NCBI GenBank assembly: GCA_002490665.1
Contig: DKUL01000057.1
Coordinates: 1-64,000 of the forward strand
Length of the DNA: 64,000 nt
Direction: 5' to 3'
DNA from: Lachnospiraceae bacterium UBA7205
GTDB taxonomy: Bacteria; Bacillota; Clostridia; Lachnospirales; Lachnospiraceae
Position 1 is the first letter of the stretch. The number at the start of each line of letters is the position of its first letter. The position numbers and the translations under genes were made by a program. Below are positions 50,181 through 58,883 of the stretch, in pieces. The notes under the pieces are model-generated. The model was not told where the DNA came from. It saw only the letters and a program-made list of their open reading frames with translations, and ran no database searches.

Positions 50181-50915
50181 TCATCCGTCATCCCTGCCAA
50201 AATAAAAATCAAAATACTTTTCCCGCAGCTTCTTGTAGGAACCCCTCGGCAAATACAGCATTTCCCCATTATCCAGCTGCAGCATCTGCGCACTCAGACG
50301 CTCGATATGCTCCAGATTTACAATGTAGGAAGCGCCCAGACGCGTAAACTCCTTGCGGGAGGCTACCATTTCGCAGAGCCGTGCCATCGTCATGCGGACA
50401 TGGATGCTGCCGCCCCCCTTCAGGTAGATACATTGCTTTTTCCGCTGCGCCTCACAATAAATAATGTCCCCTATTGCAATTTTTTCAATATGGTCATCCG
50501 CCTGCACAAGAATATGCTGTGCCTGTTCATTTTCCAGATCCTTCAAAACCTTGTCAAGCACGCCAAAAAGCTTCTCCATGGAAAACGGCTTGACCAGATA
50601 GGAAACTGCATCCACGCCAAATGCATCCAGCGCGTGTTCCTTGGACAGCGTCAGAAAAGCAATCCGGCTGGTATTCCCCATCTCCCGCAGCCGCTTTGCC
50701 GCATCAATTCCCGTCTCTCCCGGCATATAAATGTCCATCAGAATAAGGTCCGGCTGATATGCCCCCTGCTGCACCGCAAGCAGCAGCTCCTCCGCACCCA
50801 CAAACTTCCTGACCATAAACCCATTTTCTGCTGTCTGCCTGCGATAGGAATGCAGCATTCGTTCGACCTTATCCATTTCTGCCATCTCATCGTCACAGAG
50901 CGCTATCTCATACAC
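50181..50915 (-). CDS. LytTR-type response regulator
   Basis: A 244-residue regulator. Receiver domain 1-120 with Asp8, Asp9, phosphorylation site Asp61 (LILMDIYMPG) and Lys in SYLVKPF. LytTR DNA-binding domain 140-240 (IGDIIYCEAQRKKQCIYLKG, FTRLGASYIVNLEHIERLS). AgrA/VirR-like regulators bind short direct repeats; two 11-base repeats lie 130 bases upstream of the start. No AgrB or peptide gene is adjacent. Confidence 0.92.
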   Translation of the reverse strand: MYEIALCDDEMAEMDKVERMLHSYRRQTAENGFMVRKFVGAEELLLAVQQGAYQPDLILMDIYMPGETGIDAAKRLREMGNTSRIAFLTLSKEHALDAFGVDAVSYLVKPFSMEKLFGVLDKVLKDLENEQAQHILVQADDHIEKIAIGDIIYCEAQRKKQCIYLKGGGSIHVRMTMARLCEMVASRKEFTRLGASYIVNLEHIERLSAQMLQLDNGEMLYLPRGSYKKLREKYFDFYFGRDDG

Positions 50916-51045
50916 ATTCCCGCCTCTTTTCTTTTTTACTCTACTTTTACCCTAAATTATATTGTAATTTTATCAAAATAAATAGCTTTATGGCACAATT
51001 CGTCGATTTTTCAGTACAAAACGCGTTGCCGCCTGCTCCGTACAT

Positions 51046-51067
51046 GTTCATAAATCGTTCATAATTC
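51046..51067. promoter_or_regulatory. Tandem direct repeats, candidate LytTR binding sites
   Basis: GTTCATAAATC and GTTCATAATTC follow each other without gap, an 11-base period. They lie upstream of the LytTR regulator, whose own promoter has a fair TATAAT but weak -35, as expected for an activated promoter. Confidence 0.4.
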
Positions 51068-51200
51068 TTTGAAAAATTATTCAATAAATCATCATGATTT
51101 AGACATGAAAGCATTCTATACTATAAACATAAGGTGATACGAAATACATCTTATAAACAGCAAGTGACAGTTTTACTTATAATAACTTTTTCATAATAAA

Positions 51201-51240
51201 TGCCAAGTAGTCACAGGATTACTTGGCATCCTCCCTTTTT
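51201..51240 (+). terminator. Intrinsic terminator-like hairpin
   Basis: TGCCAAGTA and TACTTGGCA stem with CCTCCCTTTTT following. No plus-strand gene ends here, so it may close a short transcript or insulate the symporter unit. Confidence 0.55.
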
Positions 51241-51257
51241 ACCGTAATTATTTTTTC

Positions 51258-51286
51258 TTGCATTATTTTGTTATTTCATGTATAAA
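51258..51286 (+). promoter_or_regulatory. Promoter of the AGCS symporter leader
   Basis: TTGCAT, 17 bases, TATAAA. Confidence 0.65.
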
Positions 51287-51297
51287 TATATATAAAG

Positions 51298-51350
51298 AGA
51301 ATATTCCACTCAAGACAGAAAGGACTGTCCAAATGGGATATTCTTTTTTA
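51298..51350 (+). terminator. Leader terminator (possible attenuator) before the AGCS symporter
   Basis: AGAATATTCC and GGGATATTCT pair, enclosing GACAG/CTGTC, with TTTTTT directly after. It begins only a few bases after the predicted transcript start and lies 84 bases before the symporter ATG, so most transcripts would end here unless read-through is controlled. Confidence 0.6.
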
Positions 51351-51433
51351 TTCCGGCAAATTTCATTTGTCGTGGATATATTCCGGAACGTCCTGAATAC
51401 GCGTTCTGGCATAAAATATGAGGAGGGTTTTCT

Positions 51434-52975
51434 ATGCTTGATATGATTGCTAAAGTCAATGGCGCCATAAACGGCGTTGTGTGGGGCATTCCCATGCTGA
51501 TACTGATTATCGGCACGGGCATTTATATGACAGTCCGCACAAAATTTTTTCAGATTACCCATGCCGGTCATGTATGTTCCAAGACAATCGGCGGGGTATT
51601 CCAGCGGGGAAGCGGTGTCACCAGCTCCGCGGAAAAGGCATCCATCTCACAGTTTCAGGCTCTGTGTACCGCGCTTGCGGCGACGATTGGCGTCGGAAAT
51701 ATTGCCGGTGTCGCAGCCGCGATTGCAGCGGGAGGTCCCGGCGCAATCTTCTGGATGTGGCTGTCTGCGTTTTTCGGGATGATGACAAACTACTCCGAGA
51801 ATGTGCTCGGCATATATTACCGCCGCAAGAACAGCCATGACGAGTGGTGCGGTGGCGCCATGTACTATCTCAGGGACGGTCTCGGCTCGAAGAAAGGCTG
51901 TGAGGGGCTTGGGAAAGTACTTGCCATACTGTTCTCCATTTTCTGCGTGCTCGCCTCGTTCGGCATCGGTAATATGAGCCAGGTCAACACCATTGCCGGC
52001 AACATTACTTCCGTGTTCCGCATCGGCTCCCTCGACCGCATCATCCTGGTCGGCTCCACCGAAATCAATCTGTATTCCCTGATTGTAGGAATATTGCTCA
52101 TGGTGCTTGCCGGACTCGTCATCGTCGGCGGCATCAAGAGAATCGCGCAGGTTACGGAAAAATTTGTCCCTTTTATGGCTTGTGCGTACATACTCGGCGC
52201 ACTCATTGTCTTCTTTGTGAATATCGGAAAAATCGGGGAAGTGTTCGGCGCCATCTTTTCCTTTGCATTTGGTTTCCGGGCAATCGGCGGCGCGGCCATC
52301 GGTCTTGCAGTCAAAAACGCTGTCACGTGGGGCTTCAAGCGCGGCGTGTTCTCCAACGAGGCCGGACTTGGCTCCTCCGTGATGGTCCACTCCGCGTCCA
52401 ACGTTGTCGAACCTGTAAAGCAGGGCATGTGGGGAATCTTCGAAGTGTTTGCTGATACAATCGTAGTATGCACGCTCACGGCTTTTTCTATCCTTTCTAC
52501 CGGCCTGATTGACCTCCATACGGGAGAAATGCTCTCGGCGAATGAACAGACCGCACTTGTCAGCGAAGCATTTGGAACCGTGTTTAACTTTGGCGGCGTG
52601 AATATCGGCGGTGCTTTTATCGCCATTGCCATTCTGCTTTTTGCATTTTCCACCGTGCTTGGATGGAGCTATTACGGCACCAAGGCATGGGAGTTTCTAT
52701 TTGGCACGAAGGCAACAATTATCTATAAGGTTGTCTTCGTCGTATTTATCGTATTTGGCGCCACGATGAACCTTGACCTTGCGTGGGATATCTCCGACAC
52801 GTTCAATGGACTGATGGCAATCCCGAACCTGATTGGCGTGCTGACGCTCTCAGGCACCGTGATAAAGATAACAAAAAACTACACCGCACGTACCTTCAAA
52901 GGCTCAAGGGAAGAACCGATGCTCTCGGCATTTGAAGATATTCAGGCAGAACAAAAACAAAAGTTAAACGACTAG
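51434..52975 (+). CDS. Alanine/glycine:cation symporter (AGCS family)
   Basis: A 513-residue membrane protein with about eleven helices. Family features: LCTALAATIGVGNIAGVAAA, GGPGAIFWMWLSAFFGM, NYSENVLGIYYR, and GVFSNEAGLGSS. It imports alanine or glycine with sodium. Start behind GAGGAGGG. Preceded by a promoter and an immediate terminator hairpin; followed by a bidirectional terminator. No glycine riboswitch is recognisable. Confidence 0.95.
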   Translation: MLDMIAKVNGAINGVVWGIPMLILIIGTGIYMTVRTKFFQITHAGHVCSKTIGGVFQRGSGVTSSAEKASISQFQALCTALAATIGVGNIAGVAAAIAAGGPGAIFWMWLSAFFGMMTNYSENVLGIYYRRKNSHDEWCGGAMYYLRDGLGSKKGCEGLGKVLAILFSIFCVLASFGIGNMSQVNTIAGNITSVFRIGSLDRIILVGSTEINLYSLIVGILLMVLAGLVIVGGIKRIAQVTEKFVPFMACAYILGALIVFFVNIGKIGEVFGAIFSFAFGFRAIGGAAIGLAVKNAVTWGFKRGVFSNEAGLGSSVMVHSASNVVEPVKQGMWGIFEVFADTIVVCTLTAFSILSTGLIDLHTGEMLSANEQTALVSEAFGTVFNFGGVNIGGAFIAIAILLFAFSTVLGWSYYGTKAWEFLFGTKATIIYKVVFVVFIVFGATMNLDLAWDISDTFNGLMAIPNLIGVLTLSGTVIKITKNYTARTFKGSREEPMLSAFEDIQAEQKQKLND

Positions 52976-52998
52976 GGAAAATTTCCCTAGTCGTCTTA
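52968..52998. terminator. Bidirectional terminator after the symporter
   Basis: ACGACTAGGGAAA and TTTCCCTAGTCGT perfect stem overlapping the stop codon of the symporter; shared with the converging 171-residue gene. Confidence 0.85.
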
Positions 52999-53511
52999 TT
53001 CTCCAAGAACGCTATGTACTCCTTTTTTGTCATAAGAATACAGCAAAAATCCAGAACAACGATTTGCGTCCAGCGCATCATAGTCTGACTTGTTATTTTT
53101 CTTCCTGTACCGGCTGAGCTGATACTGTGCACTCGGGTCATTTGCAAGCGCTTCCTCGAGCTTCCTGGCATTGAGCTGCTCTGCCGCACGCCTGCTTTCC
53201 AGCTGCGATTTTGCGCTGGCAAGCTGGCTTTCCTCAAGCGCCGAGATGTATTCATCCATCTGCCTGGAAATCTGCACCTGCTCGTTTTTCTTCGCATCCC
53301 CATAGCCTGAGCTGTAAGTGTCCTGATGCCGGGCACTGTGCACCGCATCCTCCTTCATCATATAGGCGCCTAACGCTGCCTCAATGGTAAGTGTGGAGAA
53401 TGCACCGGACGTGCTTTTCTTAAACCTGGTATTCTGTGGAATGCCCTCCACCGCAGAAAGCCCGCCAATGCGCGATACCCTCTGCAGGGTAAGTTCTCGT
53501 CTTCTATTCAT
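52996..53511 (-). CDS. Conserved-looking protein of unknown function
   Basis: A 171-residue protein MNRRRELTLQRVSRIGGLSA. A helical, Gln/Glu/Ala-rich centre (VQISRQMDEYISALEESQLA, SAKSQLESRRAAEQLNARKL) could form a coiled coil. No membrane helices. The start lacks a strong ribosome site but GGAGGTGG lies near. Convergent with the symporter; stands alone. I do not recognise it. Confidence 0.6.
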   Translation of the reverse strand: MNRRRELTLQRVSRIGGLSAVEGIPQNTRFKKSTSGAFSTLTIEAALGAYMMKEDAVHSARHQDTYSSGYGDAKKNEQVQISRQMDEYISALEESQLASAKSQLESRRAAEQLNARKLEEALANDPSAQYQLSRYRKKNNKSDYDALDANRCSGFLLYSYDKKGVHSVLGE

Positions 53512-53656
53512 GATATGCCACCTCCGTGTGACTAAAATCGTAAAATCCCTTTACTTTAAATAGACCGTAATCGTTCAGTCCCGGGATGAACTGTTACAAT
53601 AGATTACTCTATCAGATATATCGGCGCATTCCCTTGTTTCTTTTAGCCCCAAAATA

Positions 53657-55387
53657 CTATAAGCTGAAAAAATGCGTTGACTGGTCAAGGGACACCGCCA
53701 GCTGTTTGAGTTCCCTCGACGACTCTGCCAGCTGCTTCATCGTCTCGTTCAGCTCCTGCATGGTGGATGTTGTCTCCTCCGACGACGCGGCATTCTCCTG
53801 TGAAATTGCGGACAGATTCTGGATAATGCCCACAACGCTCTCCCGTGAATTGTCACATTCCTTTGCCTGGTTGTTGACAGACACGGTATTCTCGCGGGAC
53901 GTGAGGATTCCGCTCGTCACCTGCTCGAACTGCTGCTTTGTGACATCAAGCTTCTCCTGCTGTTCCTGAAGGATTTTCTTTACCTCCGCCATCCTCTCCA
54001 TCGAGCTTCTGGAATCCTCTGCAAGTCCATTAATAATCGTTGTAATCCGCTGCGCCGAGCTGTTGGATTCCTCGGAGAGCTTCTGAATCTCTGACGCGAC
54101 AACCGCAAATCCCTTTCCTGCCTCCCCGGCCCTTGCCGCTTCTATCGACGCATTGAGTGACAGCAGGTTGGTCTGTTCGGCAACGCTTGTTATCATCTCA
54201 ACCGCTTCTGAAATCTTTTTTACTGAATCGTCTGTCGCCTCGACCGTCCTTGCCACCAGCTGTATCGCATCCACCGTCCGGTCATTGCTCTTGCTCAGCT
54301 CGCCGATAATCTGGGACGCCTGCATGCCGTTATCCTGCATTCCTGCGGATATCTCATTCAGGTTGGCAATGCTCTCCACAATCTGCTCGATAATCTGCCC
54401 CATATCGTTAATCTTCGTGTTTGCATCCTCAATCTCCTCCGCCTGCGACACTGCCCCCTGGGAAATATCGTCAACCGCATGTGCAATTTCTGCCGCATTC
54501 TGGCTGGAACGTATCGCCACCGTCTCCAGACTGTCGCCCGATGCAAGCACATCCCTGGAATGTTCCTGTATTCCGCAGACAATATCGCGAAGGGAGGCGA
54601 TGCACTCCTTCACCCCTCGCCCCATGTCGCCAATTTCATCCTTGCGCCTCAGTATCACCGTATCAACCGTATAGGTGAGGTTCCCCTTTGCCAGATTGTC
54701 AATCGCCTCCTGCGCCCTCTTCACTGCCTTGACAATACTGATTGACACAAGTACCACGACCGCAATTGCAACCAGCAGCACAACCACCACTGCGCCTGTA
54801 ACCAGTATGATTTTTGACGTGATAAACTGGTCAATGCCCGCGCTTGGCTCCCCCGCAAATACCATTCCCACAATCGACCCATCCGGGTTTTTCAGCGGAA
54901 TATAGTACGCGTAATAATTTTTGCCATTCACCATCAAATCAGTCGCAGAGTACTCCTGACCTTTCAGGACAGTCTCCGCCACCGCGGCAGACGCCTGCGT
55001 ACCGACAATCCTGTTTCCGGTCGCGATATCCTTCAGGGATGTCGCCCTTCTGGTATCTCCATAAAAAATTGTAATATCCGAATTCATCCCCTCTGTGAGC
55101 GCATCAATACCGCTCTCATTCTGTGTGATATTGTAATCGCCTTTCATCAGCTCATCATTTTCACCCAGATAGTAATCCCCGTCGTTCATATTGTCATATG
55201 CGGCCTTCGCAGCCACACATGTCGCCTTCATCTGCGTGAGGGCTTCCTCCTGTAGTCCTTCCCTTAGACTCTTTCCGGCAGTCACGACACAGACAGCCCC
55301 CAAAATGACCAAAGGAACCAGTGCCATTGCCAGTAATTGAATAATAATGCTTGTGAGTAAATTCTTGTTTTTGGTAGTATTATTCAT
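53657..55387 (-). CDS. Methyl-accepting chemotaxis protein
   Basis: A 576-residue chemoreceptor: membrane helix 12-34, an extracellular single-Cache-like sensor (about 40-185, with FYGDTRRATSL, GKNYYAYYIPL, IVGMVFAGEP), second helix about 190-215, HAMP, then a signalling coiled coil with the hairpin tip EQTNLLSLNASIEAARAGEA. It controls CheA; no che genes in the window. The sensor is of the same type as that of the receptor at 58883. Monocistronic. Confidence 0.93.
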   Translation of the reverse strand: MNNTTKNKNLLTSIIIQLLAMALVPLVILGAVCVVTAGKSLREGLQEEALTQMKATCVAAKAAYDNMNDGDYYLGENDELMKGDYNITQNESGIDALTEGMNSDITIFYGDTRRATSLKDIATGNRIVGTQASAAVAETVLKGQEYSATDLMVNGKNYYAYYIPLKNPDGSIVGMVFAGEPSAGIDQFITSKIILVTGAVVVVLLVAIAVVVLVSISIVKAVKRAQEAIDNLAKGNLTYTVDTVILRRKDEIGDMGRGVKECIASLRDIVCGIQEHSRDVLASGDSLETVAIRSSQNAAEIAHAVDDISQGAVSQAEEIEDANTKINDMGQIIEQIVESIANLNEISAGMQDNGMQASQIIGELSKSNDRTVDAIQLVARTVEATDDSVKKISEAVEMITSVAEQTNLLSLNASIEAARAGEAGKGFAVVASEIQKLSEESNSSAQRITTIINGLAEDSRSSMERMAEVKKILQEQQEKLDVTKQQFEQVTSGILTSRENTVSVNNQAKECDNSRESVVGIIQNLSAISQENAASSEETTSTMQELNETMKQLAESSRELKQLAVSLDQSTHFFSL

Positions 55388-55643
55388 CGTTTCTCATCCT
55401 TTCGCTATTTTGTTGTCACCCTCATTTTTTTATTATAACTTATATTTGCGAAATTTTGTAGAATTTTGCGCAAAAATAGCGTTTTATACAACAACTTTCA
55501 AAAACAATTGTAATATTTGTCGCAATATGCATACGTATTACATGGGGAAACAATATTATTTTTCCTGTTCCATATTGCATGAATATGTGATATACTTACA
55601 TTCATGGAACTTTTATAAATTTTTGTAGAAAAGAGGAATCACT

Positions 55644-55979
55644 ATGTTCACTGAGCAAAAATTAGAACAGCACTATGCTTCAATACCATCTGACGCGCTC
55701 CACATCATACGCGATGAGTATAAATGGGCACTGGAAGAATGTGGGGTACATAATGACGAGCAGATAAAGTATATCGAAAAGGCCCTGAGCCTGCGCGGCG
55801 AAAGTCTTGCAGTGCGCCACAACCGCAAAATCCTTTTTCTGTGCAAATGCGGTCAGAGCCGTATCGTAACCACCAACGTGGAAGATGACAAAATCAAGAT
55901 GTTTATCTTTGACCAGTACAATGTCGTATGTCCCAAATGCAGAAGTGTCAATATGTACACATGGAAATATATGGACTAG
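55644..55979 (+). CDS. Small protein with a zinc-ribbon-like Cys pair set
   Basis: A 111-residue protein behind AGAGGAAT. N-terminal helical part (LEQHYASIPSDALHIIRDEY) and a C-terminal part with CKCG and, 33 residues on, CPKC (FLCKCGQSRIV; NVVCPKCRSVNMY), probably binding one zinc. The family is unknown; nucleic-acid or regulatory binding is plausible. Monocistronic. Confidence 0.65.
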   Translation: MFTEQKLEQHYASIPSDALHIIRDEYKWALEECGVHNDEQIKYIEKALSLRGESLAVRHNRKILFLCKCGQSRIVTTNVEDDKIKMFIFDQYNVVCPKCRSVNMYTWKYMD

Positions 55980-56020
55980 AACGTCCAGTATATTTCCATG
56001 GAATCATAGACGGGCGCACA

Positions 56021-57259
56021 CTAAAATGCATCCGCTTCAGGCAGATAAAACGGTAACGGAAACCAGCCTGTGGGTGCATTTTTTAATTTGCCCCCGTCTC
56101 CCTTCTGCTGTTCCGCAAAAAAGAGATTCGTCGTCAGCATCGAGACAAATTCAAGTTCCCCAAACACGGCATCTGCCCTTGTGTCCGTGCGTGTCACTTT
56201 CGTTCCATCCGCCCTCACGGATATCCGGTAATTATTTTCCTTTCCGTCCTCCGTGTTTTTGACCCCCACAACATAATCATTTGCGGCAAGCGTGACGTAC
56301 CTCTGTTTCCAGCCAAACAAGAACGCAAGCACTGCCTCATAGTCCAGTATCTTCATATGGTGTGACATGGATATGCTGTAGTTGTTACATATTTTCTCCA
56401 GAAATTCCATTTTTCCACATTCATCCACGCCGGCATCCACGCCAAGCTGCGTGCTGTCCGTTCCTGCCATCAGGTCATAAACCATCTTGGGAATCTGTTC
56501 CTTTTCATCCATCTCAAATTCCAGCACGTTGTGCTCATCTGCCGACAGGCTGACATACCCTGCAAGCTGTCCGCCGCACAGCACCGCAAACGTCACTGCA
56601 TGTCCGCCCTGCAGGCATAGCCAGAAGTCATCACGGTTCCTCGCCACCATGTTTTTGCGGCTGTAAAGTGCAAACATGGCATCCAGATACGGGCTGTCCC
56701 CTCCTTCGATCTCCTCAAAGCAGTAGCGTGGTCTTTCCATATATTCCCTGCCATAAAGCGCTTCGCAGCAGTGCCTGACATTCCGGAATGCCACATGGAA
56801 GCTGTAGCGGATGCCGGCGCGTTCAAATCCGTAATGCTGGTATCTGTGCCGGTTTCCGTCCAGCACCATCAGTGCACAGCCCTGCGCAAGCGCATCGCTC
56901 TGTGCGCGCTCCATAAGCGCTGTCATATATCCCTTATTGCGCGCGTGGGGATGCACGGAGACGGTGCCTATATATACCGCCTTCAGTTCCATTCCGCTGT
57001 CTGCCTGCGCTCCCGTCCGCAGGCGCATGGTAAAGGGGTAGCTGTCAACCAGGGCCCTGATTTTGCCGTGCTCCTCCATGACATGGTGTGTCACCAGCCC
57101 GCAGCGTGCGGCGGAATATGCCTTGGGGTAAAACGCGCCAAAATCAATGCATTCGCCACTCACGCCAAAGACCATGTTTGCGAAGTCGAGCATATCCTCC
57201 TGCCCATCCCCTTCATTCCTGCATATTTTTTTATAATAGCTTCCTTTAAATGTTTCCAT
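56021..57259 (-). CDS. Eis-like N-acetyltransferase with SCP2-like C-terminal domain
   Basis: A 412-residue protein, start METFKGSYYKKI behind GGAGGG. Tandem GNAT parts: the first has the acetyl-CoA loop VSVHPHARNKGYMTALM, followed by a second GNAT-like half (YCFEEIEGGDSPYLDAMF onwards) and a C-terminal SCP2-like domain (YVTLAANDYVVGVKN, ADAVFGELEFVSML). This is the Eis architecture; Eis enzymes acetylate aminoglycosides or peptides on lysine-like amines. The substrate here is unknown. Confidence 0.82.
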   Translation of the reverse strand: METFKGSYYKKICRNEGDGQEDMLDFANMVFGVSGECIDFGAFYPKAYSAARCGLVTHHVMEEHGKIRALVDSYPFTMRLRTGAQADSGMELKAVYIGTVSVHPHARNKGYMTALMERAQSDALAQGCALMVLDGNRHRYQHYGFERAGIRYSFHVAFRNVRHCCEALYGREYMERPRYCFEEIEGGDSPYLDAMFALYSRKNMVARNRDDFWLCLQGGHAVTFAVLCGGQLAGYVSLSADEHNVLEFEMDEKEQIPKMVYDLMAGTDSTQLGVDAGVDECGKMEFLEKICNNYSISMSHHMKILDYEAVLAFLFGWKQRYVTLAANDYVVGVKNTEDGKENNYRISVRADGTKVTRTDTRADAVFGELEFVSMLTTNLFFAEQQKGDGGKLKNAPTGWFPLPFYLPEADAF

Positions 57260-57331
57260 ATGTCCCTCCAATGCATGGGGCTGTGCAATCGAGCAGGGAA
57301 GAGCCATTTTCCCCTGCCGTGTGCATAAAAA

Positions 57332-57358
57332 ATTGAGTGCCCATGCACCCAATTTTTA
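57332..57358. terminator. Bidirectional terminator between acetyltransferase and bactofilin
   Basis: ATTGAGTGC and GCACCCAAT stem with A-run and T-run. Confidence 0.7.
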
Positions 57359-57367
57359 TATTCTATC

Positions 57368-57964
57368 TTATTCCGCGTCAGCCTTCTTTACTGCCTTCGG
57401 TTTCGCCGTCGCCCTCGGCTTCTTCACCTCAGGCTCCTCCGCCTCCGGTGTCTTTGCGGGTTCCTCCTCTGCCGCTTCCTTCGCAGGCTCCTCCGTCACC
57501 GGAAAGAAATCCGTCATGTTTACGTCCGCATAACAAAGGGAGCAGTGCCCGTTAATCGCGGCCCCATTGCTCACCTGAATCGTCTTTGCCTTGATATCGC
57601 TGTCCACAATGGCAGAATCGCCTATCGTGATGCCTTCCCTGATATCAATCTTCCCCTGTACCGCACCATCGACCACAAGGTTCTCTGCCTTGATGTCTCC
57701 GAGAATAACCGTATTCTCACGTACTGTCGCCCCCTGTGCGCACTCAATCTGTCCGACAATAAAAGAATCCTTGGCATATAGGTCATTTGCCTTAATATTC
57801 CCTGTCACATCTCCCATTATGTTCAGCCGATTGTCCGATTGGATATCCCCATTTACTACGCCATACATTTCAAGCTTGCCTTCAATCGTAATATTCCCGT
57901 TTATGACCGTTCCTTTCGGAATAATTGCCACATCTACACTGTTCGTTTCTCCAAAATTATTCAT
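57368..57964 (-). CDS. Bactofilin (polymer-forming cytoskeletal protein)
   Basis: A 198-residue protein; start MNNFGETNSVDV behind GGAAGGAG, eight codons inside the open frame. A regular beta-helix of hydrophobic repeats runs from about 15 to 145 (IPKGTVINGNITIEGKLEMY, VVNGDIQSDNRLNIMGDVTG), the bactofilin fold that polymerises without nucleotide. The tail is a Pro/Lys/Glu-rich disordered segment (KTPEAEEPEVKKPRATAKPK). A cytosolic scaffold for cell-wall or shape enzymes. Confidence 0.92.
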   Translation of the reverse strand: MNNFGETNSVDVAIIPKGTVINGNITIEGKLEMYGVVNGDIQSDNRLNIMGDVTGNIKANDLYAKDSFIVGQIECAQGATVRENTVILGDIKAENLVVDGAVQGKIDIREGITIGDSAIVDSDIKAKTIQVSNGAAINGHCSLCYADVNMTDFFPVTEEPAKEAAEEEPAKTPEAEEPEVKKPRATAKPKAVKKADAE

Positions 57965-58230
57965 TATGATACTCCTTCCTGATGCCATATCCTGCCAAGT
58001 AATTTCTTTATGTTTTCTATGACTTCCATATTTATATTAAATCCTATTTAGCATTAAAAATCAATACCATTTTGAATAATTTCAATATTTGGCTAAGATT
58101 TCAAAAGTACAGCGTTCAAACTGTACATTAAAATATTGTTGAAATTGTCTATTTCTAAAATACCACTTTGCGCTATACTATCAGACAAGGAAATTCTTAA
58201 AGATTGAACACATTTATGAGGAGGACAATT

Positions 58231-58863
58231 ATGAACGGCAAAAATTCCACAACCTACAAAATAGCCCTGACGGGGCTGATTGCAGCATTATCCTATGTTG
58301 TATTTACTTTTCTTCAGATAAAAATTATGATACCGGGCACATCCGATGCCACAAGCATCCACCTCGGCAATGCCGTGTGCGTGCTTGGCGCCCTGCTTCT
58401 GGGCGGTCCCCTGGGCGGCATCGGCGGCGCTGTCGGCATGACAATCGGCGATTTGCTTGACCCTGTCTACATCCTGTCAGCGCCCAAGACATTTATTTTA
58501 AAGCTATGCATTGGTCTTGTAACCGGTATGGTGGCGCACAGAATCGGAAAGCTGTCAGCGTGCCGCGATGCAAGGAAAGCCTTTCAATGGTCGCTGGCTG
58601 CCGCAATCTGCGGTCTGGGTTTCAACATGATATTTGACCCGCTGTTCAGCTATTTTTACAAGCTTGTCATTCTTGGAAAGCCTGTTGCCGAACTGACGCT
58701 GCTTCCCAATATTGCAACGACGTCAATCAACGCGGTCGCATCTGTCATCGTGTCCGTCGGTGTATACAATGCACTTCGTCCGGCGCTGAAAAAAGCCGGC
58801 CTGCTCCCCCTTGTCGGAAAGCAGACAGCCCAAAGCGATAAAAATAATCAGAGCGCTGCCTAA
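58231..58863 (+). CDS. ECF transporter substrate-binding (S) component
   Basis: A 210-residue protein with about six helices; start MNGKNSTTYKIALTGLIAAL behind GAGGAGG. GNAVCVLGALLLGGPLGGIG, GMTIGDLLDPVYILSAPKTF is the S-component pattern. It captures a vitamin or other micronutrient and works with the shared EcfAAT module encoded elsewhere. The 140-base leader shows no riboswitch I can recognise, so the substrate stays open. Confidence 0.85.
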   Translation: MNGKNSTTYKIALTGLIAALSYVVFTFLQIKIMIPGTSDATSIHLGNAVCVLGALLLGGPLGGIGGAVGMTIGDLLDPVYILSAPKTFILKLCIGLVTGMVAHRIGKLSACRDARKAFQWSLAAAICGLGFNMIFDPLFSYFYKLVILGKPVAELTLLPNIATTSINAVASVIVSVGVYNALRPALKKAGLLPLVGKQTAQSDKNNQSAA

Positions 58864-58883
58864 AGGCAGCGCTCTGATTATTT
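58846..58883. terminator. Bidirectional terminator between ECF gene and chemoreceptor
   Basis: AATCAGAGCGCTGCC and GGCAGCGCTCTGATT perfect stem with a TTATTTTA tail. Confidence 0.9.

Noticed and set aside
52896..53348. Alternative 150-codon minus-strand frame overlapping the symporter end
   Set aside because: It overlaps the 171-residue frame and runs into the symporter gene and terminator; the 171-residue frame has better start position and composition.
58060..58230. Leader of the ECF S-component examined for a vitamin riboswitch
   Set aside because: No conserved core of thiamine, cobalamin, folate, FMN, preQ1 or other known riboswitch could be seen.
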